Below are positions 41,124 to 53,806 of a stretch of DNA of 64,000 nt, one piece after another (the stretch's first letter is position 1; the number at the start of each line of letters is the position of its first letter). The notes below the pieces were generated by a model that saw nothing but the letters and a program-made list of their open reading frames with translations, was not told where the DNA came from and did no database searches. Source of the stretch: DATMER01 sp963741305 (GTDB lineage Bacteria; Acidobacteriota; Thermoanaerobaculia; Multivoradales; UBA5704); the NCBI GenBank assembly GCA_963741305.1, contig CAVUHL010000003.1:7998001-8062000 (forward strand), given 5' to 3'. The position numbers and the translations under genes were made by a program.

Positions 41124-41420
41124 TCAGCCCTCGGGATCGATCCCCCAGCCGGAGTCGCCGTCGGCACAGTTGGTGGTACACGCCGGGGGAGGCGGCGGAG
41201 GCGTTCCGTTCGTTCCGTCCGCGCTGAAAACCGCCTTGAAATCGGTCCAGGTTCCGCTCAGCCACTGGAGAGCCTGCTGGAAAAGGCCGTCCTGCCGCTC
41301 CACCCGAGCGGAATTGCCGTCAAGCGAGAAGAGAGAGCTGGCCTGAACGCCGCTGCACATGATGAGAAGCGTCGAAAAAATAACAGCGGTGATGAAAGTC
41401 CTGCCTCCCCTGCTCTTCAT
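41124..41420 (-). CDS. Small secreted peptide with Pro-rich linker and Cys-containing tail
   Basis: 98 aa. Signal peptide (FITAVIFSTLLIMCSGVQA) with likely cleavage near residue 27, a short amphipathic region (FQQALQWLSGTWTDFKAVF), a run of six prolines (TPPPPPPAC) and a tail with C-x3-C and an acidic Gly-rich end (ADGDSGWGIDPEG). ATG 41420 is preceded by GAGGAG; the longer open frame to 41519 would remove the signal sequence and overlaps the promoter. Function unknown. A near-consensus sigma54 promoter lies about 90 bp upstream and the TPR gene follows. It may be a signalling peptide precursor or an exported small factor. Confidence 0.78.
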   Translation of the reverse strand: MKSRGGRTFITAVIFSTLLIMCSGVQASSLFSLDGNSARVERQDGLFQQALQWLSGTWTDFKAVFSADGTNGTPPPPPPACTTNCADGDSGWGIDPEG

Positions 41421-41507
41421 TTTTTTCTCCTCGTCCCTCGAGTGGATCATCTTTGCTGATAGGAGCTTCAAATGCGCCATGTCTGCCTCGTCACACTCAA
41501 CGTAAGT

Positions 41508-41524
41508 AGCAAGGGGCATGCCAG
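41508..41524 (-). promoter_or_regulatory. Sigma54-type -24/-12 promoter for the small secreted peptide gene
   Basis: Read on the - strand: CTGGCATGCCCCTTGCT. Against the consensus YTGGCACG-N4-TTGCW only one conserved base differs (C to T in the -24 block), and the GG-to-GC spacing is exact. Predicted start point about 12 bp downstream, giving a leader of roughly 75 nt to ATG 41420. Confidence 0.7.
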
Positions 41525-41626
41525 GGGGAAGAGGAGCGGGAGGGGGCCGATTGGCGCGCCGGCAGGAAGTTGAACAGGGCGGCGTCCGATCCGGAGTGGA
41601 AAGCTCCGTGTCGAATTTGCAGTATT

Positions 41627-41646
41627 GCTACCTAGCTAAGGGTAGC
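41627..41646. terminator. Weak hairpin after the amidohydrolase gene
   Basis: GCTACC and GGTAGC (6 bp) around an 8-nt loop, located 29 bp past the stop of the amidohydrolase at 41675. No T-run follows in the direction of transcription, so termination is doubtful. The rest of 41421-41674 holds the sigma54 promoter and nothing else I can name. Confidence 0.25.
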
Positions 41647-41674
41647 TTCTACTGGCCGCGTAGGGAAGGAATGG

Positions 41675-43012
41675 TTATTTGTGCCTCACGCCACGCTTCA
41701 GCACTACGTCTACATCCTGAAGCAGATCGATGTGACGTAAAACGTCACCCCGGACTGCAATGATGTCAGCCCACTTTCCCGGGGAGAGAGTGCCCACTTC
41801 CTTGTCCACTTTCATCTGAACTGCCGGCCAATAAGTGGCAGCCCGGATCGCGTCCATGGGAGCGACTCCAAAGGTGTTGACCCAGGTGTCGATCTCCCGC
41901 CAGGTGGCGTCGCTGTGGAAGTTGAGCGGCACGCCGCTGTCGGTGCCGATCAGGAGGATGACGCCCGACTGGCGGAGCTGCTCGAACTTGCGCGCCAGGG
42001 TGGGCCGGCGCTGGGGCACGTGCTGGAAGTAGGCCACGCGGGAAGGATTGGCGAGCGACTGGCGGATGTCGGTAACGATCTCCGGCGGCAGGCCCACCTG
42101 CCAGCGCGGGTCGTCGATGCGCTCGGGAAACTCGTCGCGGGTCTCCTGGAAGAGCAGCAGGGGTCCGATGGTGGGAGTCCAGAAAAGGGTATTGGCGCGT
42201 CCCTTCATCAGGGCGAACACGTCCTCGGGATACTCCGGCGCTGTGCCGAGCCCGGTGTGCTCGAAGCAGTCGACGCCGGCCAGGATGCCGCGGCGGATCT
42301 CCTCGGCGCGATGGGAATGGGCGATCACCGGCAGCTTGCGCTTGTGCGCCTCGTCCACGACGGCGCGCACCTCGTCCATGGTCATCTGGTCCTGGTCGAT
42401 CAGCTTGATGACGTCGACCCCGGCCTCGGCCAGGCGGCGCACCTTGGCGCGGGCGTCCTCGACCCCCTTGATCCCCCAGCGGAAGGACTCGGTGCCGGGA
42501 TAGGGCTCGTGCTGGAGGAAGGGGCCGGACACGTAGAGTGTGGGACCCGGCATCTCCCCGCGGTTGATCGCGTCGCGCACTGCCAGGATGTCCTCCAGGG
42601 GGGCACCCAGGTCGCGGGCGCTGGTGACGCCGGCCAGCAGGAGCTGCTTCGCTGCCGCGGGCATGACCGTGGAGCGGAAGAGCGGCGGGTAGGTGCGGTC
42701 CCAGTGATCGTAATCGGCGTGGCCCACGATCATCAGGTGGACGTGCATGTCCCAGAGCCCGGGGAGCACGCTCATCCCTTCCGTGGAGATCACCTGCGCG
42801 CCCTCGGGAACCACCACCTCGCCGATCCGGCCGACCTCCTTGATCCGGCCGTCCTGGACGATCACCACGCTGTTCTCCAGCGGCTGGCCGCCGTAGCCGT
42901 CGATCAGGCGGCCGCCCACCAGGGCAGTGATGCTGGAAGTCTGAGGGATTGCCGTCCGGCTCAACAGGACGGCGAAGACGGCGGCAACGATCGCGAAGGC
43001 GGTTCTTCTCAT
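41675..43012 (-). CDS. Secreted amidohydrolase-family metal-dependent hydrolase
   Basis: 445 aa with an N-terminal signal sequence (TAFAIVAAVFAVLLSRTA). Metal motifs: WDMHVHL (HxH), Lys in VDVIKLID, IAHSHR, CFEHTG and IGTDSGV; the C-terminal GTLSPGKWADIIAV is the typical amidohydrolase closing strand. Probably a periplasmic hydrolase of dipeptides, lactams or N-acyl compounds. ATG 43012 starts the signal peptide. It follows the patatin gene by 35 bp on the same strand and may be the last gene of the sigma54-controlled operon. Related to, but clearly different from, the amidohydrolase at 37677. Confidence 0.87.
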   Translation of the reverse strand: MRRTAFAIVAAVFAVLLSRTAIPQTSSITALVGGRLIDGYGGQPLENSVVIVQDGRIKEVGRIGEVVVPEGAQVISTEGMSVLPGLWDMHVHLMIVGHADYDHWDRTYPPLFRSTVMPAAAKQLLLAGVTSARDLGAPLEDILAVRDAINRGEMPGPTLYVSGPFLQHEPYPGTESFRWGIKGVEDARAKVRRLAEAGVDVIKLIDQDQMTMDEVRAVVDEAHKRKLPVIAHSHRAEEIRRGILAGVDCFEHTGLGTAPEYPEDVFALMKGRANTLFWTPTIGPLLLFQETRDEFPERIDDPRWQVGLPPEIVTDIRQSLANPSRVAYFQHVPQRRPTLARKFEQLRQSGVILLIGTDSGVPLNFHSDATWREIDTWVNTFGVAPMDAIRAATYWPAVQMKVDKEVGTLSPGKWADIIAVRGDVLRHIDLLQDVDVVLKRGVRHK

Positions 43013-43047
43013 GGCTCTGGAGTATCGCAGAGGTCGGTGGGAAGAGG

Positions 43048-43941
43048 TCACTTTCGGGGCAGGCGGGTTCCGATGGCGGGGCGCCAGCCTCCCAGGAGCA
43101 GGCGGGCCACCAGCACGGTCGGCGCGATCCGGTCCAGGCGGACGCCGGTCGCCGGATGGACTTCGCCCAGCAAAACTTCGCGGGCGCGCAGACGGCCGAG
43201 CTCGATGGCCTGGACGAGCACCGGCCAGCGGCGCTCCAGGAAAGAGGTGGGGAGGCGGTGCCGGGGCCGGATCACGGTCAGCCGGTCGCGGTAGACCGGC
43301 GGGACGGCATGCTCGATCTCCCGCGGGTTCCGGTTGGGCAAGCCCTCGCTCTCCCCCTTCATGGTCACCAGCACGACCGCGTCGCAGCCCTCCGCGAAAG
43401 CCTTTTCATAAGGGATGTTGTTGCTCATCCCGCCGTCGCCGCAGCGTTCGCCGTCGATCCGTGGAGCGTGGGTGTAGAAGGGCGGCAGGTAGTTCGAGGC
43501 CAGGAGGATGTTGAGCGGGTCCTCGGCCGTCCGCAGGTCATGGTAGAGGGCTTGCCGGTCGGAGAGGCGGGTGACGCCCACGAAGACCGGCAGCGTCTCC
43601 GGCCTGCGCAGCCGCTCGGGGCCCACATAGCGGCTGAAGGTGCGGCGGTGGATCTCGTTCCAGCGGTAGGGGGAATGCTCGCGCAGCAGGTTGCGGAGGT
43701 CCAGCCCCGGCATGCGGCTGAAGGCCCGCCAGTAGGCGCGCAGCCGGTACGCATGACCTACGGCGACGGCCGCGGCATTCCAGGCGCCGCCCGAAACGCC
43801 GACGCAGAGCGCGGGCCGGATCCCGAGCTCCACCAGTGTCTCGATCACCCCGATCTGGTACGCGCACCGGGCCGACCCGCCGGACAGCACGAGCCCGATC
43901 CGGCGGGCGGAGCGGAGGAGGCGCAACGCTTCGGTTTCCAT
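43048..43941 (-). CDS. Patatin-like phospholipase
   Basis: 297 aa, a Ser/Asp-dyad lipid acyl hydrolase. Visible are the oxyanion-hole segment (GLVLSGGSARCAYQIGV), the nucleophile elbow GVSGG with the catalytic Ser (VGVSGGAWNAA), and DGG (GERCGDGGMSNN) with the catalytic Asp. No signal peptide, so cytoplasmic or translocated by another route. The gene lies 17 bp after the arginase-like gene and 35 bp before the amidohydrolase, inside the apparent operon. Substrate could be phospholipid or another acyl ester. Confidence 0.9.
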   Translation of the reverse strand: METEALRLLRSARRIGLVLSGGSARCAYQIGVIETLVELGIRPALCVGVSGGAWNAAAVAVGHAYRLRAYWRAFSRMPGLDLRNLLREHSPYRWNEIHRRTFSRYVGPERLRRPETLPVFVGVTRLSDRQALYHDLRTAEDPLNILLASNYLPPFYTHAPRIDGERCGDGGMSNNIPYEKAFAEGCDAVVLVTMKGESEGLPNRNPREIEHAVPPVYRDRLTVIRPRHRLPTSFLERRWPVLVQAIELGRLRAREVLLGEVHPATGVRLDRIAPTVLVARLLLGGWRPAIGTRLPRK

Positions 43942-43958
43942 ACCCTATTTTCCGCTGG

Positions 43959-44846
43959 TCAGGCGGTTGCAAATGCAGCCGTGATTGCCCGCGCGAGCGC
44001 CCGCGCCGCTGAACACTCCGCATCGTCGAACGTGGGGTTGTAGATCGTCACCTCCATCCCCACCGCGAGCGGCGATGCGAGCACCACCGCGAGCGCTTCG
44101 CTCAGCTCCTCGGGCCAGAGCCCGTCGGGCATCCGGTAATCCACCGCCGGCATCACTTCATCGTTGAGCACGTCGGCATCGAGATGGATCCAGAACCCTT
44201 CCACACCGTTCGCTTCGAGCGCCGCCAGCCCCTGCCGGGCCGCCGCTGCCGGCCCCATCTGACGCACCTGAGCGAGATCGAAGGCGTGCATTGCCGTCTG
44301 GCGCACGTCCGGGCTTCCATACTCCGCCGCCGATTCGGCGTCCCGAAAGCCGAACACCACTACGTCCTCCTCCTGCACGAGCGGACACAGCCCATCGAGG
44401 TCGGCGAGCACCGCCGGCTCCCTGCCGGTCACGATGGCCAGCTCCATCGATGCAACCTCGCCATTCGGCTCGGCTGAAGGGGGGTAGAAGTCCGCGTGCC
44501 CGTCCAAGAAGAACAGCCCGAACCGGCCGCGGCGGCGGAGCGCGAGTGCGGCGCCGAGGAGAACGCTGCAATCGCCTCCCAGAACCAGGGGAAATCGCCC
44601 AAGGCCGAGGGTGAAGGCAACCCGCTCGGCAAGGTCGAAGCTGAACGAGCGGATGCCGTCCGGGTTGAGGATGTTGGTGGCCGCGTCGCGCAGGGGAACG
44701 TAAGGCGGGACGCGCAAGCGGCCCGCGTACCGCGCATCTGGCAGCCCTTCGAGAAGGCCGGCCGCACGGAGAGCTTGCGGAAGCCCGTCAACTCCGGTGC
44801 GGCGGAGGCCAAGGTCGGACGGCGCATCAATGATAGAAGCACGCAC
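43959..44846 (-). CDS. Arginase/agmatinase (ureohydrolase)-family protein
   Basis: About 295 aa with the family's Mn-binding blocks: LGGDCSVLLG, FFLDGHADFY and HLDADVLND. Ureohydrolases split guanidino groups to urea or act on formimino compounds. The second block reads DGHADF rather than the DAHxD of classical arginases, placing it in a divergent branch. I choose GTG 44846, which starts the protein at its first beta-strand (RASIIDAPSDLG) and leaves a 29-bp gap to the preceding stop. GTG 44894 is possible but overlaps the upstream gene by 19 bp; neither has a good ribosome-binding site. Confidence 0.83.
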   Translation of the reverse strand: MRASIIDAPSDLGLRRTGVDGLPQALRAAGLLEGLPDARYAGRLRVPPYVPLRDAATNILNPDGIRSFSFDLAERVAFTLGLGRFPLVLGGDCSVLLGAALALRRRGRFGLFFLDGHADFYPPSAEPNGEVASMELAIVTGREPAVLADLDGLCPLVQEEDVVVFGFRDAESAAEYGSPDVRQTAMHAFDLAQVRQMGPAAAARQGLAALEANGVEGFWIHLDADVLNDEVMPAVDYRMPDGLWPEELSEALAVVLASPLAVGMEVTIYNPTFDDAECSAARALARAITAAFATA

Positions 44847-44875
44847 GCCAAAGAGTATAGCGCTCAGATTAACTG

Positions 44876-45700
44876 CTAGGGCGTCGACGGGCACTTCAGG
44901 TCGGGGAGCACTCCCTCATAGGGCGCGTCGGGGTGCGCGATGTATCGGTCGAGGTCCGCCGCGAGGCCGGAGCTCTTGGCGCGCACGACGAATGAGAAGG
45001 GTTCATCGACCGCGGTCCCGTTCTCCAGCATGTTGCAGTGTGGCCACGCCACCGCGAGGCCGCCCAGGCTCTCGACCAGAAGCTCGACACTCCCGAGCCC
45101 GCCGCCGTAGGCGAACGGCACGCCTCCACCATCGCGTACCTTTTTCGCTGCCGCTTCTTCGTCGGTCATGGTCTCGATGGTCACCGACTGGATGCCCGCG
45201 AGCTGCAAGCGGTTGCGCAGGTCGTGATCAGCAGTCGAGCCGCCGGTCACGATCACCGTCTTGTCCTTCAGGTCCTCGATACCGTTCAGCTTTCCCTGGT
45301 CCACGGCGCGCACCGCGAACGACCGGACTACGCGATAGTAATGCTGCGACCAGGTCCCGGCGGTGCCGGTCTCCTTCCGGCGGTCCTCGGTGTTGGAAAT
45401 ACCTGAGGCTGCGATGTCGCACTTGCCCTCTCCCGGCAGGTTCCAAATGCCGTTGAAATCCGCCACCTCGACCGGCTGGAAGTCGAGCTTCTCCCGTTTC
45501 GCGAAATCCTTGATGTACGACACGTCCCAGCCAACCCATTGACCCTGCTCGTCCTTGCTGTTAAACGGGGCGAAGCCGGGATACATGCAGACTTTCAGGA
45601 CGCCGGGTTCAATAGTTTTGCCGGTGGCGCACGCGAGGGCTGCGACGGGAACGAGACAGAGACAGGCGCGGAAGAAGCTCTTCCAATGTTTCGATTGCAT
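44876..45700 (-). CDS. Periplasmic solute-binding protein, family 3
   Basis: 274 aa with a signal peptide (FRACLCLVPVAALACATG); the Cys in ALAC could be lipidated but the lipobox is weak. The mature part follows the amino-acid-binding pattern (LKVCMYPGFAPFNSKDEQGQWVGWDVSYIKDFAKR, DIAASGISNTEDRRKE, DLKDKTVIVTGGSTADHDL). Such proteins deliver polar amino acids to ABC transporters or act as chemosensory receptors, but no permease or ATPase gene is nearby. Orphan binding proteins of this fold also include cyclohexadienyl dehydratases. An arginase-like gene next door makes a basic amino acid an attractive ligand (inference). Confidence 0.87.
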   Translation of the reverse strand: MQSKHWKSFFRACLCLVPVAALACATGKTIEPGVLKVCMYPGFAPFNSKDEQGQWVGWDVSYIKDFAKREKLDFQPVEVADFNGIWNLPGEGKCDIAASGISNTEDRRKETGTAGTWSQHYYRVVRSFAVRAVDQGKLNGIEDLKDKTVIVTGGSTADHDLRNRLQLAGIQSVTIETMTDEEAAAKKVRDGGGVPFAYGGGLGSVELLVESLGGLAVAWPHCNMLENGTAVDEPFSFVVRAKSSGLAADLDRYIAHPDAPYEGVLPDLKCPSTP

Positions 45701-45712
45701 GGTCGGTTCCTT

Positions 45713-46957
45713 TCAATTCATGAACTTTTCACGGATCAGGTCGATCAGCAGGGGTTGATCCATGACTGTGATATGCCCCGCGTTGAGAACCTTTACCCAC
45801 GAGAGCCTGCCCCCATCCTGGATATAGCCGAGGACTTCCTGCGCAGGCTTCCACTGCGCCGTGGGGGCCGCCTTGAACGCCGCCGCGGCGGCGCCGCCAA
45901 GCGAGCTCAGCCACGCTCCGGTCCCGAGGAAGTTGACGTCGGCTGCGTCGTTGAGGCCCGAGATTACCATCACCTTCACGCCGGCCGCGAGCACCTCCTC
46001 GACGGTCCCGGCGTAGGAGTCCTGGCCGCCGATCTCGTAGTTGCTGCCGATGCGCTCCGAGAAGAACGTGAACTCGCCCTCAGGCCTGGCATGGATCGCC
46101 GCGCGGACGTCAGCGCGGGACAGGTAGGCCGTCACCGGGGCCGTATCGGGGTCGCCCGTCTGCGCGAGGTTGTAAAGGTAACGCCCGCTGATCTTCTCGA
46201 TCGTGCTTTTGATCTTGCCGCAGACGTCGTATGCATGCTTGGATGAGGGCGTTTCGGCGGCAATGGCGACCTGGCATTCGTTGCAGACCTTGTCGAGCGC
46301 CTCTTTGTCTTCCGGAGTGATCAGGCCATGGATGAGGGCGTAGGTGGAGTCCATTCCCTGCTGGATGCTTGGCGCGACCCATCCCGAGACCAGGATCGCA
46401 CCGCCGAGCTGGATGCGCTCGCTCTCGGGCTTGCCTGCGTTGCCGTCGAGGATCGCCTTCGCGAGCAACGGCACGTAGGTTCCACCGTAGGATTCGCCGG
46501 CGAGGATGAGCGGCTGCCGGCGGATCTCCGGGTGCTTTGCCATGAAATGGACGAGAGCCTGGTAGAGCTGGCTCGTGCCTTCGTGGACGTTCTTCGGCAC
46601 ATGCGCGTCGTCGTCGGCGAAGGAGAGCCCGACGCTCAGCGGCTGATCGAAGATCATGTAACCGGCCGTCTCGTTCCAGGCCATCGGCCGCGGGGTAAGG
46701 GTCCCGGAGGCGTCGATCTCATAGGGACCGTTGCCGAGGAAGAAACCCCAGAAGCTGCTCGCTCCCGGCCCGCCGTTGGTCCAGAGGATCGTCGGCCGCT
46801 GCGCGTAATCCTTGGGCCCGGCGAACCAGTAGAAGAGGCCGGCGTCATCGTGCCCCGCCGGCGCGTAGCCGGCGAACTGGGTCCCTGCGACCGGGCCGAG
46901 GCCGGGCAGAGCGAGGACTTCGTCCTCCTGCTGGGGAAGCTCGATTTTCTCTCTCAT
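45713..46957 (-). CDS. Serine carboxypeptidase-like hydrolase (family S10)
   Basis: 414 aa. The S10 signatures are clear: WTNGGPGASSFWGFF, GESYGGTYVPLLA with nucleophile Ser156, an Asp in ISGLNDAADVNFLGT and a His in NAGHITVMDQP. S10 enzymes remove C-terminal residues or act as acyltransferases; they are common in eukaryotes and uncommon in bacteria. Unlike most, this one begins directly with a soluble sequence (MREKIELPQQEDEV) and has no signal peptide. GAGGAG precedes the ATG. It is the second gene after the sigma54 promoter, 22 bp from the heme-protein gene and 12 bp from the binding-protein gene. Confidence 0.9.
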   Translation of the reverse strand: MREKIELPQQEDEVLALPGLGPVAGTQFAGYAPAGHDDAGLFYWFAGPKDYAQRPTILWTNGGPGASSFWGFFLGNGPYEIDASGTLTPRPMAWNETAGYMIFDQPLSVGLSFADDDAHVPKNVHEGTSQLYQALVHFMAKHPEIRRQPLILAGESYGGTYVPLLAKAILDGNAGKPESERIQLGGAILVSGWVAPSIQQGMDSTYALIHGLITPEDKEALDKVCNECQVAIAAETPSSKHAYDVCGKIKSTIEKISGRYLYNLAQTGDPDTAPVTAYLSRADVRAAIHARPEGEFTFFSERIGSNYEIGGQDSYAGTVEEVLAAGVKVMVISGLNDAADVNFLGTGAWLSSLGGAAAAAFKAAPTAQWKPAQEVLGYIQDGGRLSWVKVLNAGHITVMDQPLLIDLIREKFMN

Positions 46958-46979
46958 GAAGGCTCCTCTTTTCGATTTG

Positions 46980-48320
46980 TCAATGCGAGGCTGCCGGCTG
47001 GATCAGAGTGGTTTGCACCGAGGGCTGCGTTGCCTTGCAAGCCGGCGGAGGCGTCTTCCAGGGGCAGGCCCTCAGGTCCGGCGCGTTGAGGATGGAATGC
47101 GTGACATGGACGGGCTGCGGGTTCGCCGCCGCCGTGTTGTGGCAGCTGAAGCAGTTGTTGATCTCGGGTTTATCGCCCAGTGGATTGGAGGCCTGGTCAA
47201 AGGTCTCCATCGTGGCATTGGCGAGAAGGGCGGAGCCCGCGAGGTTGCCGCTGCCGTCCTCCTTCGAGGTTGGCGACACAGCCGGCAGCGCTCCGTTCGT
47301 CGTCCAGACCGATCCCACCAGGAAGTAGTTCCTCCATACCGCCTTTGAAGGGAGCTGGGCGGCCATCGACATGTTCAAGGCTCTGAGTTGCTTGATGGTG
47401 TCGGCCCCGAACGCGGCGTCGGCGTTCGTGCCGTAGGCCCAGTTCCGGACCACCTGCGTCACCGGATAGGGCTGCGAGGTCATGTCGGGCAACTGGTTGG
47501 CGTTCGTGCAGTCGGTCGACTTGGCGTCATTGTACGTCCAGCGCACGAAGCCGGGCGGCGGGGTGGTGGGCTTGCAGGGGCCGTCCGGGGCATTGGCGAC
47601 GTGTTCGAAGGTCGCCCAGACCAGCTCGGGGTGATTCTTCGGCGCGTAGACGAGATGGAATCCCACCATCGCCACGTCGCGCGTCTCACATTTGCCGGTC
47701 TGCGGATCGTCGTAGGTGACGTCCTTGATGGTGTAGAAGCGGTCGTAGCTGGGGTCCTCGCGCCGGATGGGACGCCAGGACACCTTGAGCTCCAAGGCCC
47801 CTACGGGTACCTGCAGGGTGGGATCGACCTTCTCGCACGCCTTGACGGTCAGGTTGCAGGCGGCGACGAAGGACACGAAGGTCGGATCGAAGTAGGTCTC
47901 GTAAAGGGTTACGTTGCCTTCCTGGTCCACCAGGATGCCGCCCGAGCCGGACTGCTGGTTCCCGGGCGCTCGGCTCTTGCGGGCCCGGGCGCGAAAGGTG
48001 CGCCGGTGTCCGTTGTTGCGCTCGTCCTGATCGACGCACGTCGAGGCGGTCGCGGGCTGCCCGAAGATGTCGCCGACCGACTCGAAGGTTTCGAAGCGAA
48101 GGACTCCCTTCCCAGCGGGGCCGACGGGCTGGACGAGGTAGAGGAAGGTCTGCCAAGCCATCTGGTGGAAAGTGCAGTCGTCCGCCGGCTCCTGGGTGAA
48201 GTCGGGCGGACCGGGATTCTTGATCCAGGCCGAGCTACCCAGGCAGGCATCGAGGGCATTGGCGGCGCCTGCCGAAAGCAGAGCGAGGCAGGCCATCGCG
48301 AACAGGTTTATCGATCTCAT
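46980..48320 (-). CDS. Secreted protein with one c-type heme motif (CxxCH), otherwise unknown
   Basis: 446 aa with a signal peptide (INLFAMACLALLSAGAANA). A single CFSCH near the C-terminus, in NNCFSCHNTAAANPQP, is a heme-c attachment site, and nearby His/Met residues could be the axial ligand. The long N-terminal part has many Cys and Trp residues (FHQMAWQTFLYL, VRWTYND) but no domain I recognise. Exported and probably periplasmic, possibly an electron carrier or redox sensor. First gene of the unit: AAGGAG precedes the ATG and the predicted sigma54 start point is about 28 bp upstream. Confidence 0.82.
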   Translation of the reverse strand: MRSINLFAMACLALLSAGAANALDACLGSSAWIKNPGPPDFTQEPADDCTFHQMAWQTFLYLVQPVGPAGKGVLRFETFESVGDIFGQPATASTCVDQDERNNGHRRTFRARARKSRAPGNQQSGSGGILVDQEGNVTLYETYFDPTFVSFVAACNLTVKACEKVDPTLQVPVGALELKVSWRPIRREDPSYDRFYTIKDVTYDDPQTGKCETRDVAMVGFHLVYAPKNHPELVWATFEHVANAPDGPCKPTTPPPGFVRWTYNDAKSTDCTNANQLPDMTSQPYPVTQVVRNWAYGTNADAAFGADTIKQLRALNMSMAAQLPSKAVWRNYFLVGSVWTTNGALPAVSPTSKEDGSGNLAGSALLANATMETFDQASNPLGDKPEINNCFSCHNTAAANPQPVHVTHSILNAPDLRACPWKTPPPACKATQPSVQTTLIQPAASH

Positions 48321-48359
48321 TTCCGTTCTCCTTTGAGTCAGAGCTGGAGGACGGAAGGA

Positions 48360-48375
48360 GCAGGAACGGTGCCAG
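48360..48375 (-). promoter_or_regulatory. Sigma54-type -24/-12 promoter for the operon starting at 48320
   Basis: Read on the - strand: CTGGCACCGTTCCTGC. The -24 block TGGCAC is perfect; the -12 block is CTGC instead of TTGC, with exact spacing. The predicted start lies near 48348, leaving a short leader that contains the AAGGAG of the first gene. Confidence 0.72.
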
Positions 48376-48412
48376 TGAAAAAACCTTGAAAACAGCCAGA
48401 AATGGGCGTTTC

Positions 48413-48446
48413 TCTCACCCGGCGGTGAGACTGTCTAACCGTTTGG

Positions 48447-48452
<6 letters not shown>
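48413..48452. promoter_or_regulatory. Two palindromic activator sites TCTMACC-N4-GGTKAGA, 21 bp apart
   Basis: Site 1 (48413-48430) is TCTCACC-CGGC-GGTGAGA. Site 2 (48434-48451) is TCTAACC-GTTT-GGTTAGA, with a further flanking G/C pair (48433, 48452). Each is a perfect inverted repeat and both follow one pattern. Centres are 21 bp apart, two helical turns, at about -73 and -94 from the predicted sigma54 start. This is where an enhancer-binding protein would sit. Site 2 overlaps the stop codon of the activator gene. Confidence 0.72.
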
Positions 48453-50375
<1,923 letters not shown>

Positions 50376-50407
50376 TTCCGCCGCACCACGATCAAAGGAG
50401 GAGAGGC

Positions 50408-51157
50408 ATGGCTGTCCGCAAGGTCGAGATCCGCCGCGACGCCGAGGGACAATATTCGTTCGATCCGCCGACCCCGGTGACGCTCGGGCCGGGAGACTGG
50501 GTGTGGTGGCAGTTCAAGGACATCCCCGCAGGCCGGGCTCTGTTCATCCAGTTCCAGGCTCCCTCCCCTCAGTTCGGACCGTTCCACTCGGTGCGTTCCC
50601 TCGGGAACGATTCCGTGATCGGGAAGGGCAACACCGGTAATCCGGGTCCATACTCCTACCGGGTGCTCCTCCTGAATCCGAAGACCGGGCAACCCGAGTT
50701 CTCCGAATACCAGGAAGATGGGATCGACAACCAGGGGCAAGTCGATACATCGCCTGTGGCATTTGTCCAATACACCGCTCACAGCGCCGATCCGATCCGT
50801 GTCACGCCTGACTCGCTCCGCCTGAATGCCGGGGACACCGCCACCTGGGTCATCCGCGGTCTTGAAGAGGGCATGTTCGTTACGTTCAACTTTACCAATA
50901 CCGCAGACGATACAGCTTCGGCGAACCGCACGGGACCCTTCACCTCCTTCTTCTCGATGGCAGACAGCGGCAGTTCCGAGGAAAGGGTCGTCCGGGCGCA
51001 TGCCACGGGATTCATGAGCGGAGCGGGCTCGGACACGCCGCCCGATCCGATCCCGGCTCAATTCAGGTATTGGATCCATGTCTGGAAAGCGGATGGAACA
51101 CCCGCCGGGAAACACGATCCGGTGATCGATAACCTGGGGCCGCCGATACCAGGTTAA
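50408..51157 (+). CDS. Protein of two tandem beta-sandwich-like repeats, unknown function
   Basis: 249 aa without signal peptide. Two copies of one pattern are visible. Copy 1: VTLGPGDWVWWQFKDIPAGRALFIQF, then FGPFHSV. Copy 2: LRLNAGDTATWVIRGLEEGMFVTFNF, then TGPFTSF. Each ends with a strand describing a sandwich edge (PYSYRVLLLN; QFRYWIHVW). The GD-x-W opening strand recalls cupredoxin or Ig-like folds, but no copper ligand set is evident. AAAGGAGGAG precedes ATG 50408. It diverges from the sigma54 activator by 32 bp and converges on the TPR-kinase gene with a 6-bp gap. Confidence 0.7.
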   Translation: MAVRKVEIRRDAEGQYSFDPPTPVTLGPGDWVWWQFKDIPAGRALFIQFQAPSPQFGPFHSVRSLGNDSVIGKGNTGNPGPYSYRVLLLNPKTGQPEFSEYQEDGIDNQGQVDTSPVAFVQYTAHSADPIRVTPDSLRLNAGDTATWVIRGLEEGMFVTFNFTNTADDTASANRTGPFTSFFSMADSGSSEERVVRAHATGFMSGAGSDTPPDPIPAQFRYWIHVWKADGTPAGKHDPVIDNLGPPIPG

Positions 51158-51163
51158 GAGAGG

Positions 51164-53783
<2,620 letters not shown>

Positions 53784-53806
<23 letters not shown>

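Noticed and set aside
41518..41763. Small + strand open frame beside the secreted peptide promoter
   Set aside because: No ribosome-binding site, overlaps the amidohydrolase 3' end, and no signal or domain is seen.
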